In this document: positions 1 through 10,400 of the stretch, piece by piece
How the letters are laid out: every line of letters starts with the position of its first letter
Position numbering within the stretch: the first letter of the stretch is position 1
NCBI GenBank assembly: GCA_937139565.1
Contig: CAKZQH010000021.1
Span: 1 to 64,000 of the forward strand
Origin: an uncultured Nitrospiraceae bacterium
Lineage (GTDB): Bacteria; Nitrospirota; Thermodesulfovibrionia; Thermodesulfovibrionales; Thermodesulfovibrionaceae
DNA: 64,000 nt
Reading direction: 5' to 3'
Notes under the pieces: model-generated
Databases searched by the model: none
Told to the model about the DNA's origin: nothing
The model's input: the letters and a program-made list of their open reading frames with translations, nothing else
Position numbers and translations under genes: made by a program

Positions 1-111
1 GACGTGGTTATTGAGCCTGATGAACGAAACAATATAAAAAGGGAAGTATTGATTCCTAAAGGTCACTCTAATGAACCAAGCCAGAGAAGCAGAACGAAGA
101 GAAATGAGTGA
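1..111 (+). CDS. C-terminal fragment of an unidentified CDS (truncated by window edge)
   Basis: Open frame 1 from base 1 (DVVIEPDERNNIKREVLIPKGHSNEPSQRSRTKRNE*), followed by a plus-strand terminator hairpin. Confidence 0.3.
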   Translation, partial: DVVIEPDERNNIKREVLIPKGHSNEPSQRSRTKRNE

Positions 112-167
112 AGATTAATCATGATTTTTTAGAGAAAAGCCTTGGAAAAAGTTTCTAAAGAATCTAT

Positions 168-211
168 AAAGGTCCTTCCACTTTTTAAAAGTAGAAGGAC
201 CTTTTATTTTT
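168..211 (+). terminator. Rho-independent terminator
   Basis: AAAGGTCCTTC...GAAGGACCTTT perfect 11-bp stem, inner ACTTTT/AAAAGT pairing, then TTATTTTTAT. Confidence 0.8.
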
Positions 212-1175
212 ATAGAGTTATCTTTGTAAGTTTGTCAAAGATGTGAATTGTGTCAACGAATCTTATTAACCTTTGCTTGGAATCAATTGCCAATGAATGA
301 GTTCTTGCTCCACCACCGAAAAACCTGACTCCATTTAAAAGGTCTCCCTTTGTTACTCCAGTGGCTACGAAAATTATATTATTTGCCGGAACAAGGTCAT
401 CAAGGGTATAGACTTTGTCTTCACTTATATCCATACCATACTGAATTGCTCGCTTTTTTTCATCCTCATTTCGCCATCTCATCCTTGCCTGCATCTCTCC
501 TCCAAGACTCTTTACAGCTGCTGCTGAGAGAACCCCTTCAGGAGCACCCCCAATTCCCATCAGGGCATGGATTCCAGTTCCCTCTACTGTGGCTGCAATT
601 GCTGGAGTGATGTCTCCATCGGAGATTAGCTTTATTCTGGCGCCAGCAGCCCTGATCTCTTTAATCAAACTTTCGTGTCGAGGCCTATCAAGAACTACTA
701 CCACAAGGTCATCTATATCCCTTCCAAGAGCCTTAGCAAGAGATTCAAGATTGTCCTTAACTGGTCTTCTTATGTCAACCATTCCCTTTGCCTGAGGTCT
801 TACAACAAGTTTTTCCATATAGGTGTCTGGGCAATAAAGAAGGCCGTTTCTATCTGTAACAGCCATTACTGTAAGTGCATTTGGCATTCCAGTGGCGCAG
901 AGATTGGTTCCTTCAAGAGGATCAACTGCAATGTCAACTTCAGGGCCTGTTCCATCTCCAACTTCTTCTCCTATGTATAACATGGGAGCTTCATCTCTTT
1001 CTCCCTCACCAATTACAATTCTTCCACGAATTGGAATATCATTGAGGGCTTTCCGCATAGCTGAAACAGCTGCCTGATCTGCTTCTTTTCTATTACCTTT
1101 CCCCATAAGTCTTGCTGACTCTATGGCAGCAAGCTCACAAACCCTTAAAATGGAAAGTATCAAATCGCTGTTCAT
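210..1175 (-). CDS. glpX: Fructose-1,6-bisphosphatase class II
   Basis: GlpX family motifs (GEGERDEAPMLYIGEEVG, DPLEGTNLCATGMPNA, GIGGAPEGVLSAAA). Confidence 0.95.
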   Translation of the reverse strand: MNSDLILSILRVCELAAIESARLMGKGNRKEADQAAVSAMRKALNDIPIRGRIVIGEGERDEAPMLYIGEEVGDGTGPEVDIAVDPLEGTNLCATGMPNALTVMAVTDRNGLLYCPDTYMEKLVVRPQAKGMVDIRRPVKDNLESLAKALGRDIDDLVVVVLDRPRHESLIKEIRAAGARIKLISDGDITPAIAATVEGTGIHALMGIGGAPEGVLSAAAVKSLGGEMQARMRWRNEDEKKRAIQYGMDISEDKVYTLDDLVPANNIIFVATGVTKGDLLNGVRFFGGGARTHSLAIDSKQRLIRFVDTIHIFDKLTKITL

Positions 1176-1236
1176 CTTTGCTCCTCCTTGTATTTTTTTT
1201 AATTAACAAAACACAGGGTATTTCAAGCTTCGTCCC

Positions 1237-1911
1237 TTAAATTACTCCCTTTTCTTTAAGACTAATATAGCAACCATTCCCTATAATTACATGGTCAAGA
1301 AGGGAAATTTCAAGTATTCGGGAGGCTTCTAAAAGCTTCTTAGTTATCTCTATATCCTCTTTACTCGGAGTAGGATCTCCGCTTGGATGATTATGGGCAA
1401 CCACTAATGCATAGGCTGACTCTTTTATAGCTTCCTTAAAAACTTCTCTTGGATGAATAAGGGATTGATTCAGAATACCCTCTGAAATTTTTACTTCTTT
1501 TATAAGTTTAAGCTTGGTATCAAGTAGAAGCGCAATAAATACTTCTTTCTTTAAATTATTTAACTTGGGTATTAAGTATTCATAGATTGCAGAAGCTGAA
1601 TTTAATAACTGCTCCGCAGCCTTGTGACTTATAAGTCTTTTTCCAATCTCAAAAGATGCTTTTATTTGAGCAATCTTAGCATCTCCAAGTCCCTTAAAGG
1701 CTCTGAGCTCTGCAACAGAAGCATCATCTAATCCTTTAATTCCATCGAATTTTTGCAAAAGTTCTATAGATAGCTCTAAAACTGAGAGATTATTTGTTCC
1801 TGTTCTTAAAATAATGGCAAGTAATTGAGCATCACTAAGAGAGTCTGCTCCATATTTAAGAAGTCTTTCTCTTGGCCTTTCCTGTTCTGGCCACTTTCTT
1901 ATCGAGCTCAT
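1237..1911 (-). CDS. radC: RadC/UPF0758 family JAB-domain protein
   Basis: HxH...D metalloprotease-like motif HNHPSGDPTPSKED and N-terminal HhH region. Confidence 0.93.
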   Translation of the reverse strand: MSSIRKWPEQERPRERLLKYGADSLSDAQLLAIILRTGTNNLSVLELSIELLQKFDGIKGLDDASVAELRAFKGLGDAKIAQIKASFEIGKRLISHKAAEQLLNSASAIYEYLIPKLNNLKKEVFIALLLDTKLKLIKEVKISEGILNQSLIHPREVFKEAIKESAYALVVAHNHPSGDPTPSKEDIEITKKLLEASRILEISLLDHVIIGNGCYISLKEKGVI

Positions 1912-3815
1912 TTTATTCCTGCGCCAGTATTTACCTCTCTGTCAAGGGTTAGAACGGAAATCTTCCCATTTTCATCTGTGGCTGCAAGAAGCATTCCCTG
2001 AGATTCAACTCCCATAAGTTTAGCAGGCTTTAGGTTATAAAGCACTACAATCTTTCTCCCTACAAGCTCCTCAGGAGAATATTGCTCTCCTATACCAGCT
2101 ACTATTTGCCTGAGTTCTCCCACATCTACTTTAATTTTAATAAGCTTCTTAGAACCTTTAATCCTCTCAGCCTCAATAACTTTTCCTACTTTAAGCTTTA
2201 TTTTCATGAAATCCTCAATGCCTATAAGTTCATCCACTTTTTCCTCCTTGTTTTCTTTTATCTTAGTTGGGATTTCCACTCGAGGGAAAAGTTGCTCTAT
2301 TTTCTCAGTATTGACATCCTCAATTTCTATTTGCCACTTTAACATACTTAAATCAGCACTTTTACTGTTAAGTCCAAGAGCAGTCCAAATCTTGGAAAAA
2401 GTCTCTGGCATAAAAGGATAGATAAAGAGAGAGATTAATCGGATTGCATTCCATACATTAAATAGCACATAGGGAACTTCAACTGGATTTTCCTTTGCCA
2501 GCTTCCAGGGCTCCTTTTTTGCAATGTAGTTGTTTGTATGAGAAATTATCTCCCAAATCTTTTCAAGTATCAAATTTAATTTGAACTCATCCCACAATGA
2601 TTCATTATCAATTTCATCAATCAGTTCTTTTATCTTTAAAGTGAAATTATCATCTCTCCATATGGGCTTTATTATGCCAGCAGTGTATTTATCACACATT
2701 ACCAGAAATCTATTGACAAGATTGCCAAGATCATTGGCAAGGTCATTATTTAATCTTCTAAGAAGAGCTTCTTCGGAAAAATCACCATCTAATCCAAATG
2801 ATACCTCTCTGAAAAGAAAATACCTGAACACATCGACACCGTATTTTTGAACAACCTCCTCGGGATTCACGACATTACCAAATGATTTTGACATTTTTGC
2901 TCCTTTCACAGTCCACCAACCATGAGCAAAGATGTTTTGTGGAAGTGGAAGTTCTAATGCCATAAGCATAGTAGACCAATAAACAGCATGAGTTGTGAGT
3001 ATGTCTTTCCCAATTAAATGATGGTCTGGTGGCCACCAATTCGTATCCTTTGGAGAGAGATATTTTAATGCGGAGTAATAATTTACAAGAGCATCAAACC
3101 AGACATAGGTGGTATAATTGGTATCAAAAGGCAAAGGGATTCCCCATTCAAGTCTATGTTTTGGACGGGATATGCATAGGTCTCCTAAGGGCCTTGTTTT
3201 TAGAAATCCGAGAACTTCGTTTTTTCTGGTTTCTGGAAGTATATATAGAGGATTGTTCTCAATATGCTCAATTAAACTATTCTGATATTTTGACATGAGA
3301 AAAAAGTAATTTTCTTCCTCAATACACTCTACTTCTCTTCCACAATCAGGGCATTTTCCATCTATGAGGTCTTTTTCTGTCCAGAATCTCTCACAGGGAG
3401 TGCAATACATGCCACAGTATTTTCTTTTTACAATTTCACCTTTGTCATATAATAATTGAATTATCTCCTGAACAATCCTTTTGTGTTCTTCATCAGTAGT
3501 CCGAATAAAGGCATCATTACTAATATTCAATCTCTTCCAGAGATTCTTAAAATTATTAACCATTAAATCTGCATGTTCCTTAGGATGCCTTCCGTGCTTT
3601 TTTGCCGCCTGTTCAACCTTTTGTCCGTGTTCGTCAGTGCCAGTGAGAAAAAACACCTTTCTTCCTTTAAGCCTCTTATATCTTGCCAGAATATCAGCCG
3701 CTACTGTTGTATAGGCATGTCCTATATGAGGAATATCATTCACATAATAAATAGGTGTAGTTATGTAAAACCCTTTTAGAGAGTCTTTCTCTAAAATCTG
3801 CTGAGAATTAATCAT
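1908..3815 (-). CDS. metG: Methionine--tRNA ligase
   Basis: HIGHAYTTVAADILARY, KMSKS signature, C-terminal tRNA-binding (EMAP-like) domain. Confidence 0.97.
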   Translation of the reverse strand: MINSQQILEKDSLKGFYITTPIYYVNDIPHIGHAYTTVAADILARYKRLKGRKVFFLTGTDEHGQKVEQAAKKHGRHPKEHADLMVNNFKNLWKRLNISNDAFIRTTDEEHKRIVQEIIQLLYDKGEIVKRKYCGMYCTPCERFWTEKDLIDGKCPDCGREVECIEEENYFFLMSKYQNSLIEHIENNPLYILPETRKNEVLGFLKTRPLGDLCISRPKHRLEWGIPLPFDTNYTTYVWFDALVNYYSALKYLSPKDTNWWPPDHHLIGKDILTTHAVYWSTMLMALELPLPQNIFAHGWWTVKGAKMSKSFGNVVNPEEVVQKYGVDVFRYFLFREVSFGLDGDFSEEALLRRLNNDLANDLGNLVNRFLVMCDKYTAGIIKPIWRDDNFTLKIKELIDEIDNESLWDEFKLNLILEKIWEIISHTNNYIAKKEPWKLAKENPVEVPYVLFNVWNAIRLISLFIYPFMPETFSKIWTALGLNSKSADLSMLKWQIEIEDVNTEKIEQLFPRVEIPTKIKENKEEKVDELIGIEDFMKIKLKVGKVIEAERIKGSKKLIKIKVDVGELRQIVAGIGEQYSPEELVGRKIVVLYNLKPAKLMGVESQGMLLAATDENGKISVLTLDREVNTGAGIK

Positions 3816-4561
3816 TTTTCTCCTCCTGTGTTTTCATCGGAAGAATCATCTGCGGTTTTATTTAAAATGTATGAAATTCTCTTTATCTCAGGCTCCATTT
3901 CTTCTTGTGTTATAACTTCATCTTCAACTATCTCCTCTATTTCCCCGTAATATTCATAGCGAAGGCAACATTTGAGTCTTCCACATACTCCAGAGAGTTT
4001 GGACACATTTAATACAATTTCCTGTTCTTTTGCCATTTTTAGTGAAATAGGCTTAAAAAAACTAATATATCTGCGGCAACATATCTCCATACCGCATACT
4101 CCAATACCACCAAAAAACTTTGCTTCATCCCGAATTCCTATCTGGCGCATTTCAATTCTTGTTTTAAATTTTGCAGCTAAATCCTTCACAAGCTCCCTAA
4201 AATCAATGCGTCCTTCAGCAGTAAAATAAAAAATTATCCTCTTCCTGTCTAATGCCGCCTCAACAACAAGAAGCTTCATTGGAAGTTTTCTTTCTTTTAT
4301 CCTCTCAAGACAAAACTCTTTGGCTTCTTGCTCAAGAATTAAATTTTTTTGATAATTTTCCATATCTTCCTGTGTGGCAATCCTAATTATAGGCTTTAAA
4401 TTAGTCTCTTCTCCCTTTGACTGATGCACAACCTTACCTAAGGTTATGCCAAAGTCTCCTTCCACAACAACCATATCTCCTACTTTTATTTCTTCAAAAT
4501 TGCTTACAAAACGATAAACTTTCCCAAAAGGTCTTATTCTTACATGAACTATATTATCCAT
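3812..4561 (-). CDS. PSP1 domain protein (RicT/YaaT-like)
   Basis: PSP1 C-terminal domain with CGMEICCRR and GVCGRLKCCLRYE cysteine motifs; adjacent to holB as is common. Confidence 0.9.
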   Translation of the reverse strand: MDNIVHVRIRPFGKVYRFVSNFEEIKVGDMVVVEGDFGITLGKVVHQSKGEETNLKPIIRIATQEDMENYQKNLILEQEAKEFCLERIKERKLPMKLLVVEAALDRKRIIFYFTAEGRIDFRELVKDLAAKFKTRIEMRQIGIRDEAKFFGGIGVCGMEICCRRYISFFKPISLKMAKEQEIVLNVSKLSGVCGRLKCCLRYEYYGEIEEIVEDEVITQEEMEPEIKRISYILNKTADDSSDENTGGEK

Positions 4562-5486
4562 TTATTATTCCCTCAACTAATTTTTTAGTATAATTCCATA
4601 CTATTGATTTATTAAGATTTAGATCAATGTTTTTTCTAATCTCAAGCATTTTGTCATATATATCAAATATATCCTTAAGTTGTAAATTATCCTTTTGCTC
4701 TAACTCAACGGATAAAATTTTAGCATCTTTACTCAAGAATCGGCATACGAGCATATCTCGAAGTACAATGCAAAAAAAATCAATCCATCTTTTAATATCT
4801 TCGTTTTCTTTCCATGGAGGTCTTTTATTCCCCTTTAAATTCAGGCTATCAATGAACCACTTTACATCATTAAGCAAATCACCATATATTAAAAATCCCG
4901 GTCTTCCCATAGCTAAACTTAAAAGCAATGTTTTATTGTCATATGAAGAAACAAAATCTTCCATTGCTTTCTTAGGAAGTGGAGTAAAGTATATTTTAAA
5001 ACATCGAGAGATTAATGGTTCTGGAAGAGAATAAATGTTTTCGCAAGTAAGAATAATTGTGGTATTCAAAGGCGGCTCTTCAAGGGTTTTCAAAAAAGCA
5101 TTTGCTGCTGATATGTTCATTCTATGAGCTTCCTTTACGATTACTACCTTATACTTTGACTCAAGAGCACGATAGTATATAAATTCTTCAATCTCCCTTA
5201 TTAAATTTACGGTTAATACCTCTTTTTCTGGCAAAATAAGCTTTACATCAGGATGAACTAAGGCATCTATTTTTTTACAGGATTGACATTGGTTACAAAA
5301 CTCAAACTCCTCTGAGTCTTTAGATAGAGTCATATTATTACAATTTAAAGCCTTTGCATAGGCAATTGCAGTCTCTGTTTTTCCTATATACGGATCTCCT
5401 ATAAAAAGAAAAGCATTGGGAATTTTACCTGTTCTTAGTGTACCACTTAACATTTTTATTACTTTTTTTTGAAAAATTCCCTTCAT
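4554..5486 (-). CDS. holB: DNA polymerase III delta' subunit
   Basis: GDPYIGKTETA Walker A-like, CNQCQSCKKI zinc cluster, TLEEPPLNTTIILTCEN. Confidence 0.85.
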   Translation of the reverse strand: MKGIFQKKVIKMLSGTLRTGKIPNAFLFIGDPYIGKTETAIAYAKALNCNNMTLSKDSEEFEFCNQCQSCKKIDALVHPDVKLILPEKEVLTVNLIREIEEFIYYRALESKYKVVIVKEAHRMNISAANAFLKTLEEPPLNTTIILTCENIYSLPEPLISRCFKIYFTPLPKKAMEDFVSSYDNKTLLLSLAMGRPGFLIYGDLLNDVKWFIDSLNLKGNKRPPWKENEDIKRWIDFFCIVLRDMLVCRFLSKDAKILSVELEQKDNLQLKDIFDIYDKMLEIRKNIDLNLNKSIVWNYTKKLVEGIING

Positions 5487-5491
5487 ATTAT

Positions 5492-6115
5492 TTAAAGCCC
5501 AAAGATTAAACTAATTTTTCTATGAACTTCTTCACAAATTTCAATCGGTGGTCTGTAGGCATCTATTACTAAAAATCTTTCTTTCTCAATTGATGCAATC
5601 TGAAGATAACCCTCTCTAACTTTGTTGTGAAATTTAATGTCTTCCATCTCAAAGCGGTCCCTTTTATTTATATCTTTGTTTCTTTTAAGTCCTATTTCTG
5701 CTTGAAGATCCAATAGCACTGTAAAGTCTGGCATGAAGTCGCCTAAAAGCATTTTATTTAAATTACGGATTAAATCAATTGAAACACCTCTTCCAAATCC
5801 TTGATAAGCAAGAGTTGAGTCAGTAAATCTATCGCATATAACAATATAGCCTTCTTTCAAAGCCGGTTTAATGACTTCCTCTACATGCTGAACCCTATCA
5901 GCAAAATATAGCAAAAGTTCGCATAGACTATTTATAGGCACATTCGAGTTTAGCAATATTTCACGAATTTTTTTACCTGCTAAGGTGTCTCCCGGTTCAA
6001 AGGTCTTCAATACCTTAAAACCCTCTGCCTTAAACTTTTCAGCAAGAAGGTTCACCTGAGTGGTTTTACCAGAGCCTTCGATACCTTCAAATGTTATGAA
6101 AATTCCTTTAGTCAT
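5492..6115 (-). CDS. tmk: Thymidylate kinase
   Basis: FITFEGIEGSGKTTQ P-loop and DRFTDSTLAYQGFGRG. Confidence 0.95.
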   Translation of the reverse strand: MTKGIFITFEGIEGSGKTTQVNLLAEKFKAEGFKVLKTFEPGDTLAGKKIREILLNSNVPINSLCELLLYFADRVQHVEEVIKPALKEGYIVICDRFTDSTLAYQGFGRGVSIDLIRNLNKMLLGDFMPDFTVLLDLQAEIGLKRNKDINKRDRFEMEDIKFHNKVREGYLQIASIEKERFLVIDAYRPPIEICEEVHRKISLIFGL

Positions 6116-7106
6116 TCAGGAGTGAGTTTTTCAAATCTTGAAGAAGCCTGCAAACTCTTTGAGAGGCTTCTATGTCTAAGGATCCCATCCCACAGGATGG
6201 TGAAATGAGGGAATTTTTATTTATAAGAGGTATTTCCCTTTCAAACTCTTTGATTTTCCTTTTAGCAGCACTAATGATATCTTCGTCACTGAGCGAATAG
6301 ATATCATCGGTAGTAGGAACGAATCCCCAGGCAACAAATCCTCCCTTTTTCAGAAATTCTTCGAGGTCATCCTTGTAGCTTTTCAAAAAATCAAAAAAGA
6401 AAAAGGCATCAAAACTTAGAATATCTATGCCTGAAGATAGAACATCCTTCCAATCAGCTCTTCCACAGCAGTGAAGCCCTACCTTTGCATTGAGGGATTT
6501 AATAAAGGAGACCATTTCTGTGATTAATCTCATACTTTCAGCCTGCTCAACAGCTATATACGCAGATGTTCCAACTGCCTGTAATATGGGCTCATCTATG
6601 AATATTAATACTTCATCAGCAAAATTCCCTAAAAAATCTATCTGCCAGCGAACTTTTGCCTTAAGATGAAGTAAGGTCAACTCTCTCAATGTTTCATCAA
6701 AATATATAGGCTTTCCCTCTTCATCTTTTAGTGAAAGAGCAAAGGTAACTGGACCTGTTATCTGTCCTTTGAAAAATCTAAGCCTCTTTCCTTTAAGTCT
6801 ATCAGCTATTACATAAAGTCCCTTAGCATAGTCTTCGCCTATAGGAATAGAAAGGTCATCGGAATATTCACTTAACCATTGTATAATCTTTTCTTCGTCT
6901 TTTTTTAAAAACACCCTATCGGATTCAACAATTAAACAGGGAAAACCTTCGGAATATTGAGCTATCATAGATTCTCGAGGAGAATATTTAGGAAGCTGAG
7001 GCCAAAAGGGTATGTCAAAATACTCCATAATTAGTTCACAGGCTTGAGAAGCTTCCTCATGAGGCATGCTTCCTATGCCTGTTGTGCTAAAAGGCAGAAA
7101 AGTCAT
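6108..7106 (-). CDS. Cobalamin-independent methionine synthase/UroD superfamily protein
   Basis: TTGIGSMPHEEASQA start, FIDEPILQAVG, GLHCCGRADWKDVLSSGIDILSFDA, SPSCGMGSL motifs. Confidence 0.75.
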   Translation of the reverse strand: MTFLPFSTTGIGSMPHEEASQACELIMEYFDIPFWPQLPKYSPRESMIAQYSEGFPCLIVESDRVFLKKDEEKIIQWLSEYSDDLSIPIGEDYAKGLYVIADRLKGKRLRFFKGQITGPVTFALSLKDEEGKPIYFDETLRELTLLHLKAKVRWQIDFLGNFADEVLIFIDEPILQAVGTSAYIAVEQAESMRLITEMVSFIKSLNAKVGLHCCGRADWKDVLSSGIDILSFDAFFFFDFLKSYKDDLEEFLKKGGFVAWGFVPTTDDIYSLSDEDIISAAKRKIKEFEREIPLINKNSLISPSCGMGSLDIEASQRVCRLLQDLKNSLLND

Positions 7107-7108
7107 GA

Positions 7109-7324
7109 CTACTCCTTAGATTTAATCTTTCTCAATATTTCAGGATATTCCTTAGTAAAATCAGGATAAACTCTTTTTAAAAAAAGTTTAATTGCCTTGA
7201 TTTCTATATCTATATCATCTATTCGGCCCAGTTTTTTTTCAATAAGTTCAAGCTTCTCTGATATGCTCTTAATCTCTTTTTCAATCAGGGCAATCTGTTC
7301 TTTTAAAACTATTAAGTCTTTCAT
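7109..7324 (-). CDS. Small coiled-coil hypothetical protein
   Basis: 71-aa ORF packed between operon genes; heptad-like E/K/L-rich composition. Confidence 0.65.
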   Translation of the reverse strand: MKDLIVLKEQIALIEKEIKSISEKLELIEKKLGRIDDIDIEIKAIKLFLKRVYPDFTKEYPEILRKIKSKE

Positions 7325-7343
7325 TTGTTATTCCTTAAAAAAA

Positions 7344-7439
7344 TTATTTATTTCTTCTTTGAGCTCTCATTTTTTTGCGGAGTTTTCTGTACTTGTGCTT
7401 TTTTATTTTTTTCTTTCTCCACTTAAGAACATTTCCCAC
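7344..7439 (-). CDS. AURKAIP1/COX24 domain (bS22/mS38-like) small ribosomal-type protein, not in ORF track
   Basis: GTG start with GGAGG SD at 7448-7452; translation MGNVLKWRKKKIKKHKYRKLRKKMRAQRRNK*, matching the basic KWRKKKxxKHKYRKLRK signature. Confidence 0.85.
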   Translation of the reverse strand: MGNVLKWRKKKIKKHKYRKLRKKMRAQRRNK

Positions 7440-10400
7440 TCACTTCACCTCCTTTACTTTTAGCGTTGCCATAAAAGCCTCAATCCACAGTTCATTTACC
7501 GTGGAATTTAATCCATCATAGGCAAGTGAAACAATCGGTATATTATAATCCTTTTGTATAAATCTTAACAAAGCTGTCACTATAGCACCAGGCATACAGC
7601 CAAATGGCATAGTATTTATTATGCCACTTACACCTTTTTTTATTAAATCAATACTCTTACCAATACTAAGCACAGTTTCGCCCTCAAAGGAATCTGGTAT
7701 ATATGGATAGGCAAAGTTAAAAAGCTCTCCTGTGGAGGGCTCCTTCAAAAATTTTAACTTTCCCTTCAAAAGAGCAGAAAAATTCCTTTCAACTTTCCAC
7801 TGGAAAAATTTATTAACAAGAATTTTTATAATAGCAGATTTATCCTTTTTTATCAAGGCCTTTCTTAATGCCATTTTGTTTACATAGTGTATCCACTCTT
7901 CCATAGGAGTAAGATAAACCTCTGCACCTAATGCTTCGAGCTTTCTTATTAAATTTTCATTTGAAAAGCTGTGTGATCTAACAAAAATCTCTCCCACAAT
8001 TCCTACCACTGGCTTCTTGTCATTATATTTCTGAATGCCCTCAAAGTCTCGACGCATAGATTTTATTAGAACTTTTAAATCTCCATTTTTTGCTCTGAGG
8101 GTGTCGTAAATTTTGTGAAGATAATGTTCATAAATTTCATCGGTCTCACCCTTGTTTTTCTCATAGGGTCGTGTTTCAAGTAAAAGTTTTATAAGTAAAC
8201 CATAGGCAACTATTCCCTGCCATGCCCGAAGTGAAAACTCTCCACCTGCAATGTTTAAGTCTCTGTAAAACTGAGCATCCTGCTGTGGGGAATAAACGGG
8301 AACATCTTCCAAACCGACTCTATTGAGAATAATCTTATGGGACACATTATACTGGCCAAACCTGCAAGGACCAGCTCCAGATGGCATGAAAAAGGCTGTT
8401 TTTTCAGCCTTAAAATCTGAAGAATGGACTATCTTCAGCATGTCACCAAGAGTTACAAGATAAGGAAAACACTCTCCACCGCCAATATATTTTTTAGCAA
8501 GCTCAAGGGATTCCTTGTCTGATGGAGGCATAACTTCTGCATCTATACCGCAGTAATTAAAAGCTGCTTTGAGAGCAAATGCATGGTCAGACATACGAGG
8601 AATGTAAATTGTCCTTTTTGTAATATCTCCAATTTTACTTCTAAGGGTATAAACAGAAAGATTTATATCCTTTGCATTAAATCTATCTCTACTTTCTAAA
8701 CTTTCTATAAAAGCCTCCAGCCTTGTGAGAACTCCTGCATCAGCACTGTGTTCATCAATCTCAAGAATGAGATTCGGTTTTTTCCCTAATTCATTCTTAA
8801 AATAATTGATTATAAAGGAATCCGGTCCACATGAGAAATTAGTGATGTAAATTGGGTATATTTCGTCAGTTTTTAAGATAAATCTGGCTGCTCTTACTAT
8901 CCTCTGCCCAGAACGCCAGTAAAGGTTTGTCCAGTCTTCTTTTATATTTATTTTTTCAAGCGGAAGCATGTCAAATGGAATAGGCAAAACATTAAGTCGT
9001 GTAAGTTTTCCAGAAATATCAAGGCTTACAGCAGAATCAAAGGAGTTATATGCTCTACCTACTAAAACCACCGTTGCTCTCTGTCCCAAGGTTTTATCTC
9101 GAGCAGTTTCAAGTAGCCTCATTCCTTCTCTCTGAAGAGCTATTAAAAAATCTCTCTGCTTTTCTTTAGCTAAGTTAATTAGCGTATCAATATTCTTAAG
9201 ATTTACAAGTCCTCTAAAAGCTTCTTTGAGTTCTTTTCTTAAATAATCATAACCCCTTGAATAATCTATTCTCGGTATGATAAATCTCCCTTCAGGAAAA
9301 AGTCCCTTACTTACATAAGGAATAGTTTGAACAAGAGGACAGCAAAGACCTCTCTCATATTCATCATTCATGTTTAAATTAATGAAACTCGGTATAAAGA
9401 TGAGATCCACTCCTCTATCAATCAGTTCTGCAATATGTCCATATGATACCTTGAGGGGAAAACAGGCTTCAGAGGGAATTTTTTCAATTCCCTTAGATAT
9501 GATTTTTTTGTTTGTTTTTCCAGATATTTCAACGTTAAATCCAAGTTCCCATAAAAAAGTACTCCAAAAAGGAAGTTGTTCTTGAAAAAAGAATATATAG
9601 GGAATACCAATAACTGGTGCTTTTCTATGTTTAAATTTTTCCTCATACTCTTTGTGAACCTTCCACAGAAGCTCTTCCCTTGTTTTTACAGGATCAAGAA
9701 GTTTTGAAGAAAATTCTCTTTTCTCATATTTTTCGCATCGTCCTCCGTAGAACAGATAGGTATCATCACTCTGTATTTTTACTCGGTTTATCTCGCAGTA
9801 ATTTGGACAACCCTGACACTCAAAAGATGAAATGCTATATGTGCTATCTACAAGGGAGAAGCCCTTAAATTTTGTTTCTTTTCCATTTTTCATTTTATCT
9901 TTCGCTATTAAAGCTACACCAATTGCTCCCATTACTTCGTGATGAGGAGGGATTATGAAATCAAAGTTTTTGCCTATTTTTGACTCAAGATAGTTTTTAA
10001 AAGCTGCTACAACAGCCCGATTGAAAGCCACTCCACCTTGAAAAAAAATCCTCTCTCCAATAGGCTTTTCAGCCACTACTCGATTTATGTAATTTTCTAC
10101 AATACTATAACAAAGCCCTGCTATAAGATCCTCTTTTTTTGCTCCTTTATGAAGATTAATTACAAGTGAGTTCTCCATAAATACAGTACATCTTTCACCT
10201 AATCTACAGGGTTTTTGAGATGAGAATGCAAGGCGCTGAAATTCCTGAAGAGTCACTCCTAATTTATCAGCCTGTTCCTCAATAAAAGAGCCTGTTCCAG
10301 CAGCACAAGCCTTATTCATCTCAAAGTCAACTACTTTTCCGTCCTTGAGCTTTATATATTTTGAATCTTGTCCACCTATTTCGAAGATAGTATCAATGGT

